From the NCBI RefSeq assembly GCF_028369105.1, contig NZ_JAQNDO010000001.1:3651001-3715000 (forward strand): a stretch of 64,000 nucleotides of DNA, written 5' to 3'. A model generated the notes under the pieces. The model worked only from the letters and a program-made list of their open reading frames with translations, made no database searches and had not been told where the DNA came from. The translations under genes were made by a program, and so were the position numbers. Numbering within the stretch: the first letter of the stretch is position 1; each line of letters opens with the position of its first letter. The stretch comes from Polyangium mundeleinium (lineage in GTDB: Bacteria; Myxococcota_A; Polyangia; Polyangiales; Polyangiaceae). Below, piece by piece: positions 45,850 to 55,193 of this stretch.

Positions 45850-45958
45850 GAGGGGGACGCCTCGCGTCCCCCTCTCGTCCGGGCAAAGCCCGGACGATTC
45901 ACCCCCCCGAGGGAAGATCGCTGCGCGATCTTCCGAGCATCGAACCGGTCGATGCTCG
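45850..45958. repeat. Four consecutive perfect hairpins
   Basis: Stem 1: GAGGGGGACGC / GCGTCCCCCTC (45850-45860 / 45864-45874, loop CTC). Stem 2: TCGTCCGGGC / GCCCGGACGA (45875-45884 / 45888-45897, loop AAA). Stem 3: GGAAGATCGC / GCGATCTTCC (45912-45921 / 45925-45934, loop TGC). Stem 4: CGAGCATCGA / TCGATGCTCG (45934-45943 / 45949-45958, loop ACCGG). All are perfect and the arms differ from one another. The block lies between the Sfp gene's 3' end and the membrane protein's start on the reverse strand, so it would form the 5' leader or an attenuating region of the latter. Confidence 0.9.
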
Positions 45959-46005
45959 GTGCGACGGGGGAAACGGGCGAGGCGCGGCCGTCCTTGGGCC
46001 GAACG

Positions 46006-46764
46006 TCAGGCCTTCGGCGGCACGTCCTCGAACGGAAGACACCGAAACATCTCGACGGCGATTGTTCCCTCGTCCGGCCTTCGTTCGATCGCGGTCGCCA
46101 CGCGGTGACGTCCGCCGATCGAGGTGAGCGAAAACTGCCAGCGCGACGGATCGTCCGGGAGCGCGGGCTCGAAGGAGATTCGAATGGGGCCGCCCTCGTC
46201 GAGGTGATACGAAAAATGATCGAGCGGGATGGCGAGGCCCATGCCACGCGCCTTGATGTAGGCCTCTTTGAGCGTCCAGTAATCGAAGAATCGATCCCGC
46301 TGGCGATACGCGGGCAGCCGGCGCAGCGAGGCGGATTCGAACGGGGAGAAGAAGCGGTCGGCGATGCTCACGGTCTCGCCGCGCCTGTGGGTGTCCTCGA
46401 CGTCGAGGCCGACCTCGCGGCCGCGCGCGACGAGGCAAGCGACGAGGCCACGCGTGTTCGAGAGGTTGAAGCGGAGCCGCGGCGCGCCGTTCGGGCCCGC
46501 GATCTCCGGGCGGCCGTGGCTGTTTCGCACGAAGACCCAGTCGCGCGGGGCGACGGGCGCATACGCGCTGAGCACGGCGCGGACGAGCGCGCGCGTGACG
46601 AGGTATTCGTGCCGGCCCTCGATGAACCGAAAACGCGCCTGCTGTCGGGCCTCCTCGGGGGACATGACGGAATGGTAGGCCGCGCGCAGGTACCAGTCGT
46701 CGACCGCGTCGGGATCGACGTACCAGAGGTGCGCGGCGCCCGGCGGCAAGGAGAGAAGGCTCAA
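46006..46764 (-). CDS. Sfp-type 4'-phosphopantetheinyl transferase
   Basis: A 252-residue enzyme that loads phosphopantetheine on carrier proteins of fatty-acid, polyketide or nonribosomal-peptide synthases. Motifs: FNLSNTRGLVACLVARGREV, metal-binding Asp in GLDVEDTHRR, and WTLKEAYIKARGMGL with the catalytic Lys and Glu. It uses TTG at 46764, overlapping the upstream phosphoesterase stop. No synthase gene is in the window, so this probably serves several pathways in trans. Confidence 0.92.
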   Translation of the reverse strand: MSLLSLPPGAAHLWYVDPDAVDDWYLRAAYHSVMSPEEARQQARFRFIEGRHEYLVTRALVRAVLSAYAPVAPRDWVFVRNSHGRPEIAGPNGAPRLRFNLSNTRGLVACLVARGREVGLDVEDTHRRGETVSIADRFFSPFESASLRRLPAYRQRDRFFDYWTLKEAYIKARGMGLAIPLDHFSYHLDEGGPIRISFEPALPDDPSRWQFSLTSIGGRHRVATAIERRPDEGTIAVEMFRCLPFEDVPPKA

Positions 46765-47591
46765 GGCGTGGGCTCCGGCGTCGGGAGGATTTGCTTCACG
46801 TAGGCGTCGATCGTGCGGTCGCTCCGGCGCTCGCGCGGGTATCCGAACGAGACCTCCTCGAAGCGGACGCCGTCGACGTGCACCGTCCTCCGGACGTGCA
46901 AATGGCCCTGCACGACGACCCGCGCATCAAAGCGGACGTGCCAATCCGTGGTTTTTCGCGTGCCGCACCACGGCGAGAAGCGCGGCACGCGCGGCAAGAA
47001 CACGAGGTCCTGGCGCAGCGGGAAATGGTTGATGAGCACCTTCGGCAGCGCGGGCGCTGCGCGGAGGCGCGCTTCGGTCTCGGCCACACGCGCGTGGCAC
47101 CACGCGGGGCGACTCGGAAACGGCGTGGGATCGAGCAAGACCTCGTCCGCCGCGGCGATGCCCTGCTCCGCGGCCCAGTCGACGGCCTCGCTCACGGGCA
47201 CGTTGTCCGGGCGGAACGTGTAATCGTAGAGCAGGAACATGGGCACGAGGAGGTGCGGCCCGCCTTCGCCTTCCCACACGGGATAAGGATCCTCCGGCGT
47301 GAGCACGCCCCGCTCGCGGCAGAGCTCGACGTACCGCGTATACCGCGCGGCGCCGCGCGGCTCGCCCGGCGGCGCGTGGAGATCGACGTAGAGCTCGTGG
47401 TTGCCCGGCACCCACACGAGCTTGCGGAACCGCGGCGCGAGCGTATCCAGCACGAATCGTACGTGCTCGAATGTCTCGCCGAGATCTCCGCCGAGGATGA
47501 GCCAATCGTCGGGCCGCGCGCCGAGGGACGCGACGGCGGCTCGATTGTCGGGAAATCCGACGTGCAGATCACTGATGGCGAGGAGCTTCAT
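46761..47591 (-). CDS. Metallophosphoesterase
   Basis: A 276-residue calcineurin-like phosphoesterase. Metal-binding motifs are DLH (AISDLHVGFP), GGDLGE, GNHELYVD, and C-terminal VVQGHLHVRRTVHVDG, so the GDHxxxxH-type signature is intact. It is probably a broad nucleotidase or phosphodiesterase. It is coupled to the Sfp gene by a 4-bp overlap; no functional link is obvious. Confidence 0.9.
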   Translation of the reverse strand: MKLLAISDLHVGFPDNRAAVASLGARPDDWLILGGDLGETFEHVRFVLDTLAPRFRKLVWVPGNHELYVDLHAPPGEPRGAARYTRYVELCRERGVLTPEDPYPVWEGEGGPHLLVPMFLLYDYTFRPDNVPVSEAVDWAAEQGIAAADEVLLDPTPFPSRPAWCHARVAETEARLRAAPALPKVLINHFPLRQDLVFLPRVPRFSPWCGTRKTTDWHVRFDARVVVQGHLHVRRTVHVDGVRFEEVSFGYPRERRSDRTIDAYVKQILPTPEPTP

Positions 47592-47612
47592 GAGGGCAGG
47601 CGCGCACGCACT

Positions 47613-49538
47613 CTACACGGGGTCGCGCCGCGCGTCAGCCGTCTCCGCCGCGTGGCTCGACCTCGAAGCCCCGAGGACGAGCGCGGCCGTGATGAGGGTG
47701 CCGATCGTGCTGATCGCGCCCGTCGCCCAGGGGACGTACAACGAGAGCAGGCCGCCCGCGAGCTGGATCGCCGCCGGCCAGAGGAGCACGAGCGTGCTGT
47801 TGATCGCGGTGACCACGAGGCAGGAGCCGATGATGAGCTGGCCCATCGCGCCCGAGGTCCAGACGTGCTCGCCGCGGACATAGGAGAGCACGTCGTGCAA
47901 GGCATTCAGGGCGAACGAGGCCGTGACGGTGAAGAGCAGCCGGCGGTTGAAGAGGTTCGTGAGCAGCCGTTTGCGACCGAAAAACAGGCCGGCGAGGAAA
48001 AGCGAGAGGATCACCGCGTCGAAGACGAGGACGTCGGCCCAGGGCGAGGGATGGCGCGTGCTCGCCTCGCGGATCGAGAGGGCGCCCATCGCGACCGCGC
48101 CGGTCACGACCACGGCGCTGACGAAGAGCGTCCGCGCGCCCCGGCTCACGCTCGAATCCATATCCTTGACCATCTCCGCGGCCTTCCGTTCGAGCCGCCG
48201 GCGCTCCTCGATTTTCTCCTCCAGCGCGGCGACCCGCGCTTCGAGCGCGGCGTGATCTCCTTCCATTCGTTCGAGCAGGGCGCGGGCATTCGCGGGGTTT
48301 TCCAGGACGATTTCGCGCTCGACGAGGAGCGAGAGGCTCCGCGTGAGGCCCTCCTTGGCGTGCGTGCTCTCGGGCCATTCACGCAGGGCTTGCAGGAAGC
48401 CGAAGCGGCATTCGCTGAGCCCGCCCAGGATTTCCGCGCTGGCGACGAGCTCGGGCCCGCCCTTGTCGATGGCCTCCTCCAGCGCCGCGAGGCGCTCGCT
48501 CGCCGCGTTCGCGATTCCGAGCGAGGAGCGATGACGTAAAAAGTCGGCCACGCGCTCGCGGAAGGCCGCGGCGCTCGGGGGGCGCTCGTCCCGATCGCGT
48601 GACATGGCGGCATTGCAGAGCGCGACGAGCTCGTCCGGGGCCTCGGGCGGATAATCTTGCGGCGCCGCCGCGCTCGCCGAGAGGAGCGCGTCGTAGAGGC
48701 TCGGCCGCGCGTGCGGCGGGCTACCCGTGAGGATCTCGTGGAGCGTCGCGCCGAGCAGGTACACGTCGGTCCTCGCGTCGATCTCGTGGGGCTCGCCGCA
48801 GGCCATCTCCGGGGCCATGTAGGCTGGTGTCCCGACGAGCGGCTCGGCCTCCCTGCCTGGCGTCGTATCGATTTTCCGCGCCACGCCCCAATCGAGCAGG
48901 TACACCTCGCCGAATTCGCCGACCATCACGTTGTCGGGCTTCATGTCCCGGTGGACGATCCCGCGGGTATGGGCGAAATGCAATGCGTTGCAGACCTGCA
49001 TCAGGATGTCGAGGTGCGCGACGAGGCGCGATTCGGCCCCGAGGCTCGCGCGCTCCCAGAACGCATGGCGCGGATCCGCGATCAGATCACTCCACGAGAC
49101 GCCCTCGATCCGCTTGATGACCAGAATCGGCCGCCCGGTCTCGTCGAGCCCGAGCGCGTGGACCGGCACGATGTTCGGGTGTTCGAGCGCGCCGGCGACC
49201 TGGCCTTCGCGGATGATCGCCAGCGACGCGCTCCGGGGCGCGTCGTCGTGCGGTATTTTTACTGCGACATGACGATCGAGCGAGCGCTGATGGGCGAGGT
49301 AGACGGCCCCCATGCCGCCTTGCCCGAGCTGCCGCACGAGGGTGAGATCGACGCCCGGCGAGGAAAGCACGGGCGGCTTGCCCTCGATCGCCCCGGTCGA
49401 GAGCGACAGGCGCGGCAGCACCGGAGGCTCGGCGTCCGCGGGCCGGCTCCGCGGCGGAACCGCGCCCACGGTCGTGGTGCCGAGGGCGTCCGCCGGGAGG
49501 TCTTCCACGCGGATCGTGTCGGAGATGGTCCATTCCAT
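47613..49538 (-). CDS. Membrane Ser/Thr protein kinase
   Basis: A 641-residue Hanks-type kinase. The kinase domain is near residues 55-325: LGQGGMGAVYLAHQ, VAVKIPHDD, HRDMKPDN, PAYMAPEMAC. The activation-segment DFG is replaced by DWG (LLDWGVARK), seen in other myxobacterial kinases. A coiled coil follows (residues 420-460, ALEARVAALEEKIEERRRLE), then about six membrane helices forming an unusual C-terminal multi-pass domain. The ATG at 49538 was chosen because a kinase N-terminus of normal length follows. It is divergent from the DUF2961 gene. Confidence 0.88.
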   Translation of the reverse strand: MEWTISDTIRVEDLPADALGTTTVGAVPPRSRPADAEPPVLPRLSLSTGAIEGKPPVLSSPGVDLTLVRQLGQGGMGAVYLAHQRSLDRHVAVKIPHDDAPRSASLAIIREGQVAGALEHPNIVPVHALGLDETGRPILVIKRIEGVSWSDLIADPRHAFWERASLGAESRLVAHLDILMQVCNALHFAHTRGIVHRDMKPDNVMVGEFGEVYLLDWGVARKIDTTPGREAEPLVGTPAYMAPEMACGEPHEIDARTDVYLLGATLHEILTGSPPHARPSLYDALLSASAAAPQDYPPEAPDELVALCNAAMSRDRDERPPSAAAFRERVADFLRHRSSLGIANAASERLAALEEAIDKGGPELVASAEILGGLSECRFGFLQALREWPESTHAKEGLTRSLSLLVEREIVLENPANARALLERMEGDHAALEARVAALEEKIEERRRLERKAAEMVKDMDSSVSRGARTLFVSAVVVTGAVAMGALSIREASTRHPSPWADVLVFDAVILSLFLAGLFFGRKRLLTNLFNRRLLFTVTASFALNALHDVLSYVRGEHVWTSGAMGQLIIGSCLVVTAINSTLVLLWPAAIQLAGGLLSLYVPWATGAISTIGTLITAALVLGASRSSHAAETADARRDPV

Positions 49539-49662
49539 TGCGCGCCTCGAAGGATGCCCCATCCCTGCCGCCCGGAGAAGTGCGGGTTCCGACTTTTCTC
49601 CTGTGTCGCGCACGAAAAATGCGCTCGCCTCCGGCGCGGCATCGGCACACATTGAACGGACG

Positions 49663-51315
49663 ATGGGCCGCACGATCCACCGCGCACGCACCCTCCTTTT
49701 CGTTCTTGCCGTCGCTTCCGTCGCCGGTTGCAGCGACGATCCCCGTCCCGTGGTGCCGCCCCCGCCGCCGGGCACGCGCGAGGAGCTCGCAGACGAGGCC
49801 GCGCTCGAAGCGCTCGCGGATTTCGGGGCATTGCCCGTCCTGGGCGAGGATCGATACGTCCAGACGGGGAGCCAGGATCGCCTGAGCGGCGCGCCCGCGC
49901 CGGCCGATTTCGTGGAGCGCGGAAACCGCGACATGAACCATTTCGTGTGCCGCGGCCGCGAGGCCTCCGTCAGCGAGAACCAGCTCATCCCGCCGATTTA
50001 CGACGAGGCCGTATGCCCCGAACCCTACGTGCGGGGCGTCGTGCTCTCGCGTTTTTCGGGTTCGGGTCACCTTTCGCGGCTCTGGCTCACGGCGAGCTCG
50101 CTCCGGAACGGGCTCGTGGCGAACGACGAGGTGCTGCGGATCTGGGTCGACGACGAGGCGAACCCCGTCGTCGAGGAGCCGCTCGCGGCGGTGATCGACG
50201 GCACGGCGGGGGAGATGTTCGCGCCGCCGTTCGGGGACGGGCCGGGCAACCACCTCGCGTGGTATTACCCCGTGGTCTTCTCCAAGAAAATCGTGATTGC
50301 GCTGGATGGGCTGGGACCGCTGGAATATTATTATCACCAGGCAGGGGCGGTCCTCTCCCCGGAGGCTGCGCCGCGCAAGGCGGCCCCGACGCGCCTCGCC
50401 GCGCGGGATCAGGCGATCGCGGTCCTCTCGTCCACGGCGGAGGGGGCGATTCCGGGCGAGCCGCTCGTGGCGCCGGGGGCCGTGACGATCGAGCCGGGGC
50501 AAACGACCTCGCTGGCCGAGATGGCAGGACCATCCACCATTCACGCATTGTCCATCGAGGTGGCCGAAGCGCAGCTCGCCGCGCTCCGCGACGTCACGTT
50601 GTCCGTCCGCTGGGACGACGATGCGGCGCCGGCCATTTCGCTGCCGTTCTCGGACCTCTTCGCGGCGACGCTGGATCCGCCGGAGAATACGAGCCTCGTG
50701 CTCTCGGGGACGAAGGACGGGGGCACGGTGCGCTTGGCCTTGCGGCTCCCGATGCCGTTCCAGAAGAAGGCGGTCTTTTCGGCGACGAGCGCGGCGGCGG
50801 CGCCGGTCGAATTCGCGCTCTCGATCCGCGGCGAAAAGGCCGTCCCGAGCGAGGCGTTCGGCCGCCTCCACGTCGTCCGCAACGAGACCGTGGCGCCTGC
50901 GCCGGGGCCCGAACATCCGCTCGCGAGCGTCACGGGCCACGGGCGCTGGGCCGGCACGTGCCTGATGCTGGAGGGCCGCGGGATCGGCGACGGCAGCCTC
51001 TTCGACGAACCGCTCAATTTCCTGGAGGGCGACGAGCGCGCCGTGCTCGACGGCGTGACATCCGTCGTCGGGACGGGCACCGAGGATTACCTGAACGGCG
51101 CCTTCTACTTCGAGGCTGGCCCCCACGCCTCGCCGTTCGCGCAATGGTGGGGCACCGTGGTCACGCCGCCCTCGGCCCGCACGAGCGCGTGCCGGTTCCA
51201 CGTCCTCACGGACCGGATCGACTTCCAGAAGAGCGCGGAGATCGCGCTGGAGATCGGTCCAGGCCTGCCGGAGACGCTGGAGCGGTACCGGAGCGTGACG
51301 TTTCTTTATCGGTGA
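49663..51315 (+). CDS. DUF2961 (GH172-like) lipoprotein
   Basis: A 550-residue protein with a lipoprotein signal (LLFVLAVASVAGC). Its C-terminal half contains the DUF2961 core with GTGTEDYLNGAFYFEAG as the most telling segment; an earlier domain carries RGVVLSRFSGSGHLSRLWLT and LRIWVDDEANPVVEEPLAAV. DUF2961 is now glycoside hydrolase family 172, whose founding member acts on alpha-fructofuranosides; the substrate here is unknown. The protein ends soon after VTFLYR, as in other family members. Confidence 0.8.
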   Translation: MGRTIHRARTLLFVLAVASVAGCSDDPRPVVPPPPPGTREELADEAALEALADFGALPVLGEDRYVQTGSQDRLSGAPAPADFVERGNRDMNHFVCRGREASVSENQLIPPIYDEAVCPEPYVRGVVLSRFSGSGHLSRLWLTASSLRNGLVANDEVLRIWVDDEANPVVEEPLAAVIDGTAGEMFAPPFGDGPGNHLAWYYPVVFSKKIVIALDGLGPLEYYYHQAGAVLSPEAAPRKAAPTRLAARDQAIAVLSSTAEGAIPGEPLVAPGAVTIEPGQTTSLAEMAGPSTIHALSIEVAEAQLAALRDVTLSVRWDDDAAPAISLPFSDLFAATLDPPENTSLVLSGTKDGGTVRLALRLPMPFQKKAVFSATSAAAAPVEFALSIRGEKAVPSEAFGRLHVVRNETVAPAPGPEHPLASVTGHGRWAGTCLMLEGRGIGDGSLFDEPLNFLEGDERAVLDGVTSVVGTGTEDYLNGAFYFEAGPHASPFAQWWGTVVTPPSARTSACRFHVLTDRIDFQKSAEIALEIGPGLPETLERYRSVTFLYR

Positions 51316-51369
51316 ACCGGCGCGCGGCTCGGCTTCGAGACGCGAGGGTGAGGTTCGGAGCAACCGTCT

Positions 51370-52413
51370 TCAGGGCTTCATGAACGCGGGATCTTCGAGT
51401 GCTTCGGACGTGCATTCCGCGGGCGCCGTCACTGGATTGCAGCGCGCGGGCGTGCCGCCCTCGATGTCCACGTGATAGGTGGTGCCGTCGATCGGCGCGG
51501 GATAATCGGTCGTGATGAAATGCGCGGCGCCGGCGAGCGCGGCGTCCCGCAAGGACGTGTCGCCGGCGAGCACCACGTCGAGGTCGATCTCGGCGCGCGT
51601 GCGGACGAGCATGTTCGCGGCCGCGGCCTCGTCGATGAGCACCTTCGTCACGGTGGGATCGTCGTAAAGGGTCCACGCGGCGTGGGGATCCGTGGGCACG
51701 GAGCGGGTGAAGGCGAGCCGGCCCGCGAGGCTCGTCCCACCACGTGAATAGGCCGTGCCAAACCCATCGTTCAGGTTGTACATCGTGAAGATCACGCGAC
51801 CGCGCAGCTTGCCGAGCGTGGGCCACCCCTCGGTCCTCACGGCCTCGCCGAGCGTCGCGGAATCACCTTGCACATCGTCGGGCGTCACGAGGCGCTTTTC
51901 GGGCCAAACGCCGAGGACGATCTCGTGCAGGGTGCCGAAATAGGCCTCGATCGCGTCCGCGCCGGGCGCGAGGTCCTTGAGGTCGAGCAGGATCGTGAGC
52001 GGCAGGTGGGCCGGATGAGCGTCCGACCAGCGCTTGAGGATGCCGAGGCATTCGCGGAACGTGGCGCACGTGCTCCCTTCGTCGAGGAAGGGCACGTGGG
52101 CGACCTTGTAATCGCCGAGCCCTTCGTCGTAGCGGAGGTCGAGCTCGACGCTGCGGACGCCCTGCTCCGCGAGCTGCACGTCGAGCGGCGCGTGATCGAT
52201 GGCGTACTCGGGCCCCGAGAGATCGGGGTTCGCCACGTGGAAGCTGTTGTGCGTGGCCTTCGCCTGCACGTGGTGGAGGCGAAGGACGTCGTCGAGCGGA
52301 TACGTGAACGAAGGTTTCGTTTCGAGGACGCCCTGGCCTTCGGTGCCGCCGCACGCGCAGAGGGAGAAGGCCAGCGAAAGCAAGGATAAGCCGAGCGAAA
52401 GGCGAGAATGCAT
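51370..52413 (-). CDS. PI-PLC-like (Ca2+-dependent phosphoinositide phospholipase C family) lipoprotein
   Basis: A 347-residue lipoprotein (LLSLAFSLCAC signal) of the bacterial phosphoinositide-specific phospholipase C-like TIM-barrel family. Active-site-like elements are ATHNSFHV (first catalytic His), GVRSVELDLRYDEGLGDYKV (metal-ligand acidic residues and following His in VAHVPFLD), LTILLDLKDLAP, and LRGRVIFTMYNLND. It probably cleaves phospholipid or glycan-lipid bonds outside the cell. The ATG at 52413 directly precedes the signal peptide. Confidence 0.82.
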   Translation of the reverse strand: MHSRLSLGLSLLSLAFSLCACGGTEGQGVLETKPSFTYPLDDVLRLHHVQAKATHNSFHVANPDLSGPEYAIDHAPLDVQLAEQGVRSVELDLRYDEGLGDYKVAHVPFLDEGSTCATFRECLGILKRWSDAHPAHLPLTILLDLKDLAPGADAIEAYFGTLHEIVLGVWPEKRLVTPDDVQGDSATLGEAVRTEGWPTLGKLRGRVIFTMYNLNDGFGTAYSRGGTSLAGRLAFTRSVPTDPHAAWTLYDDPTVTKVLIDEAAAANMLVRTRAEIDLDVVLAGDTSLRDAALAGAAHFITTDYPAPIDGTTYHVDIEGGTPARCNPVTAPAECTSEALEDPAFMKP

Positions 52414-52577
52414 GATCCCGGTATGACAGCTCCGCTGGCGGGGACCGTCAAGGCCTGGAGAATCGGACGGCGGTGGGGAATGCATCGAGCACGGCAGGGA
52501 CATGCCGTGCGGACGAGCAAGAGCGCGGCCGAAGGCCCGGGTCGCTCGATCGGCGGGGCGGACGGAAAGGTGAGGGT

Positions 52578-53432
52578 TTACCGGCGGAGCTTTTTCGCCA
52601 TCTGCTCGCCGAGCTCGCCGGCGCGGTTCGTGGCGGCCTCGACGGCGTCGATGAGCGTGCGGCGCAGGCCGCCGGCTTCGAGCGTGTGCAGGCCCGCGAT
52701 GGCCGTGCCGCCGGGGCTCGTGACCATGTCCTTGAGCCTGCCCGGGTGTTCGCCCGTTTCGAGCTGGAGCTTGGCCGCGCCGTAGACGGTCTGCGCCGCG
52801 AGGAGGAGCGCGGTGTCGCGGCCGAGGCCGACCTTCACGCCGCCGTCCGCGAGGGCCTCGATCATGAGCATCACGTACGCCGGACCGCTGCCCGAGAGGC
52901 CCGTGACCGCGTCGATCAGCGATTCGTCGAGCACGACGCAGCGGCCGACGGCCTCGAAGAGCGCACGGGCGACCTCGAGGTCGTCCTTCGTGGCGTGCGA
53001 GCCGGGCGCGATCGCCGTGGCCCCCGCGAGCGCGATCGCCGCGGTGTTCGGCATCGATCGAATGACGCGCGCGCGGTCGGGCAGGCGCGCCTCGATGGCC
53101 TCGATCGGCACGCCGGCGGCGACGGAGATGACGACATCACCCTCGTTCAGGCCGGCCGCGATGGCGCCGAGGATGCGGTCGACGATCTGCGGCTTCACGG
53201 CGATGACGACGACGTCGGCCCAGCGGACGAGCCCCTCGTTGTCGTCCGTGGTCTCGATTCCGTAGGTCTGCCGGAGCTCGGCGAGCCGCTGCTCCTTCAG
53301 ATCGCTCGCCCGGATCTGATCGGGCGTGACGGTGGCCGAATGCAGCAGCCCTCGGATGAGCGCGGACGCCATGCTGCCGCCACCCAGAAATCCGATTCGC
53401 CGTCCTTCCATGCGCTTGCGCAGATCGTTCAT
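52578..53432 (-). CDS. proC: Pyrroline-5-carboxylate reductase
   Basis: A 284-residue enzyme for the last step of proline synthesis. The NADP-binding motif is GFLGGGSMASALIRGLL, followed by VVVIAVKPQ, RSMPNTAA, and the C-terminal GLSGSGPAYVML and VTSPGGTAIAGLHTLEAGG signature, all characteristic. Length is normal for the family (about 270). The ATG is at 53432, or an in-frame ATG at 53411 (MEGRRIGF). Monocistronic. Confidence 0.93.
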   Translation of the reverse strand: MNDLRKRMEGRRIGFLGGGSMASALIRGLLHSATVTPDQIRASDLKEQRLAELRQTYGIETTDDNEGLVRWADVVVIAVKPQIVDRILGAIAAGLNEGDVVISVAAGVPIEAIEARLPDRARVIRSMPNTAAIALAGATAIAPGSHATKDDLEVARALFEAVGRCVVLDESLIDAVTGLSGSGPAYVMLMIEALADGGVKVGLGRDTALLLAAQTVYGAAKLQLETGEHPGRLKDMVTSPGGTAIAGLHTLEAGGLRRTLIDAVEAATNRAGELGEQMAKKLRR

Positions 53433-53620
53433 CGTGTCCCTTCCGGCGACGCACCCTACCAGAGCGCTCCGGCAGGGGACAGCGGATCCGGGGCGTGCTG
53501 CGATCGTCCAAACCGCATGGCGAGGGGTTGCGCAACGCGGTATCGCGATTCATCCGTTAGGCTCGGAATGAAGTGGAGCCTCGGCCGGTTCGCTCGCCCG
53601 GAGGTTCGAGGGGAGAATTC

Positions 53621-55144
53621 ATGATGTCCGTCCGTTCGTCCCAGCGTGCATCTTCATTTGTATCGCGTTCGGCGCTCGCCCTTTTGCTCGCCACGGGAAT
53701 GCTCGGCTCCGCCGGCTGCGGGCATGAGGCCCACGCGACCCCGCCGCCGCCCTCTACGCAAGAGATCGCGCAGCAGGTCTCGGCCGAGGCCGCCGCTGGC
53801 TACACGGCCGCGCCCGCCGCGCCCGCGCCCGTGCCCGCGACGTTCGACGTCGCCGACCTCGCCCAGCGCGTGACCCCCATGGTCGTCAACATCACGACGA
53901 CGCAGAAGGTCGCCTCCGCCTCCGGGGGTCCGGGCTTCGGCGGAATCGATCCTTTCGACTTCTTTTTCGGGCCCCAAGGGGGCGGCGGGGGAGGGGAGCG
54001 CTCGCCGCGGAACCCGGGGCGCTCGCTCGCGCGCACCGCGCTCGGCACCGGGTTCATCATCGACGCGGAAGGGTTCATTGTGACGAACGCGCACGTGATC
54101 GAGGGCGCGGACGAGGTGAAGGTGCGCCTCGCGGACGAGCGCGAGTTCGCGGCCGACATCGTCGGGCGGGATCCCAAGCTCGATCTCGCGCTGCTCAAGC
54201 TGCGCGGCGCGAGCGGCCTTCCGACGGCGGCGCTCGGATCGAGCGAGGCGCTGCGTGTCGGCGAGCACGTGCTCGCGGTCGGAAACCCCTTCGGGCTCGG
54301 GCATACGGTGACGCTCGGGATCGTGAGCGCCAAGGCCCGCTCGATCGGCGCCGGCCCGTACGACGATTTCATCCAGACCGACGCGAGCATCAACCCGGGC
54401 AACAGCGGCGGCCCGCTGTTCAACTGGCGCGGCGAGGTGATCGGCATCAACACGGCCATCCGCGCCGGCGCGAACGGCATCGGCTTCGCGACGCCGGTCG
54501 ACGCGCTGAAGGACATCCTGCCGCAGCTCCGCGAGAAGGGGCACGTCGAGCGCGGCAAGCTCGGCCTGCTCTTCCAGCCGCTCACGGCCGACCTCGGCAA
54601 GGCGTTTGGCATGGATACACCGAAGGGCGCGCTCGTTTCGGATCTCGAGCCGGGCGGCGCGGCGGCGCGCGCGGGCATCAAGCCCGGCGACATCGTCGTC
54701 GCGGTGAACGGGACGCCGATCCACCACGCCGAGGACCTGCCCCGCAAGGTCGCGCGGCACGCGCCGGGCACGACGATCAAGGTCTCGCTCCTGCGCGGCG
54801 GCAAGCCGGTCGAGGTGACGGCGAAGCTCGATCAACTGAGCGACGCCGACGTCGGCGACGACGACGCGAAGCCCACGCGCGGGCCGAAGGCGCCGGCCGC
54901 ATCGGCGAACAAGTTCGGCTTCCAGTTCTCGGATCTCGGGGGCGGCGGCGTGCGCGTCGATCGCGTGACGGATGCCGAGAGCGAGCTGTCGCCGGGCGAC
55001 GTGTTGCTCGACGTGAACGGCACGCCCGTGCGTGACGCCAAGGCGCTGGAAGCCACGCTCGGCAAGCTGAAGTCCGGCACCGTGGCGGTCGCCAAGATTC
55101 GCCGCGGCAAGGTCACGCGGTTCGCCGCGGTCCCCATCCGCTGA
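53621..55144 (+). CDS. HtrA/DegP-like serine protease lipoprotein
   Basis: A 507-residue periplasmic trypsin-like protease with PDZ domains. It has a lipoprotein-type signal (GMLGSAGC, Cys33), a Gly/Pro-rich stretch, and the protease domain with the triad His157 (VTNAHVIEGADEV), Asp187 (DPKLDLALLKL) and Ser261 (INPGNSGGPLFN). PDZ1 is near 315-410 (LGLLFQPLTADLGKAF; VSDLEPGGAAARAGIKPGD) and PDZ2 near 435-505 (ESELSPGDVLLDVNGTPV). GGGGAG lies before the ATG at 53621. It is envelope quality control, or proteolysis on the cell surface. Confidence 0.93.
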   Translation: MMSVRSSQRASSFVSRSALALLLATGMLGSAGCGHEAHATPPPPSTQEIAQQVSAEAAAGYTAAPAAPAPVPATFDVADLAQRVTPMVVNITTTQKVASASGGPGFGGIDPFDFFFGPQGGGGGGERSPRNPGRSLARTALGTGFIIDAEGFIVTNAHVIEGADEVKVRLADEREFAADIVGRDPKLDLALLKLRGASGLPTAALGSSEALRVGEHVLAVGNPFGLGHTVTLGIVSAKARSIGAGPYDDFIQTDASINPGNSGGPLFNWRGEVIGINTAIRAGANGIGFATPVDALKDILPQLREKGHVERGKLGLLFQPLTADLGKAFGMDTPKGALVSDLEPGGAAARAGIKPGDIVVAVNGTPIHHAEDLPRKVARHAPGTTIKVSLLRGGKPVEVTAKLDQLSDADVGDDDAKPTRGPKAPAASANKFGFQFSDLGGGGVRVDRVTDAESELSPGDVLLDVNGTPVRDAKALEATLGKLKSGTVAVAKIRRGKVTRFAAVPIR

Positions 55145-55193
55145 GCCTCCACCGGGCTTGACAGCGCCCGCGCTGCGCGGTGCTGTCGGGCCC

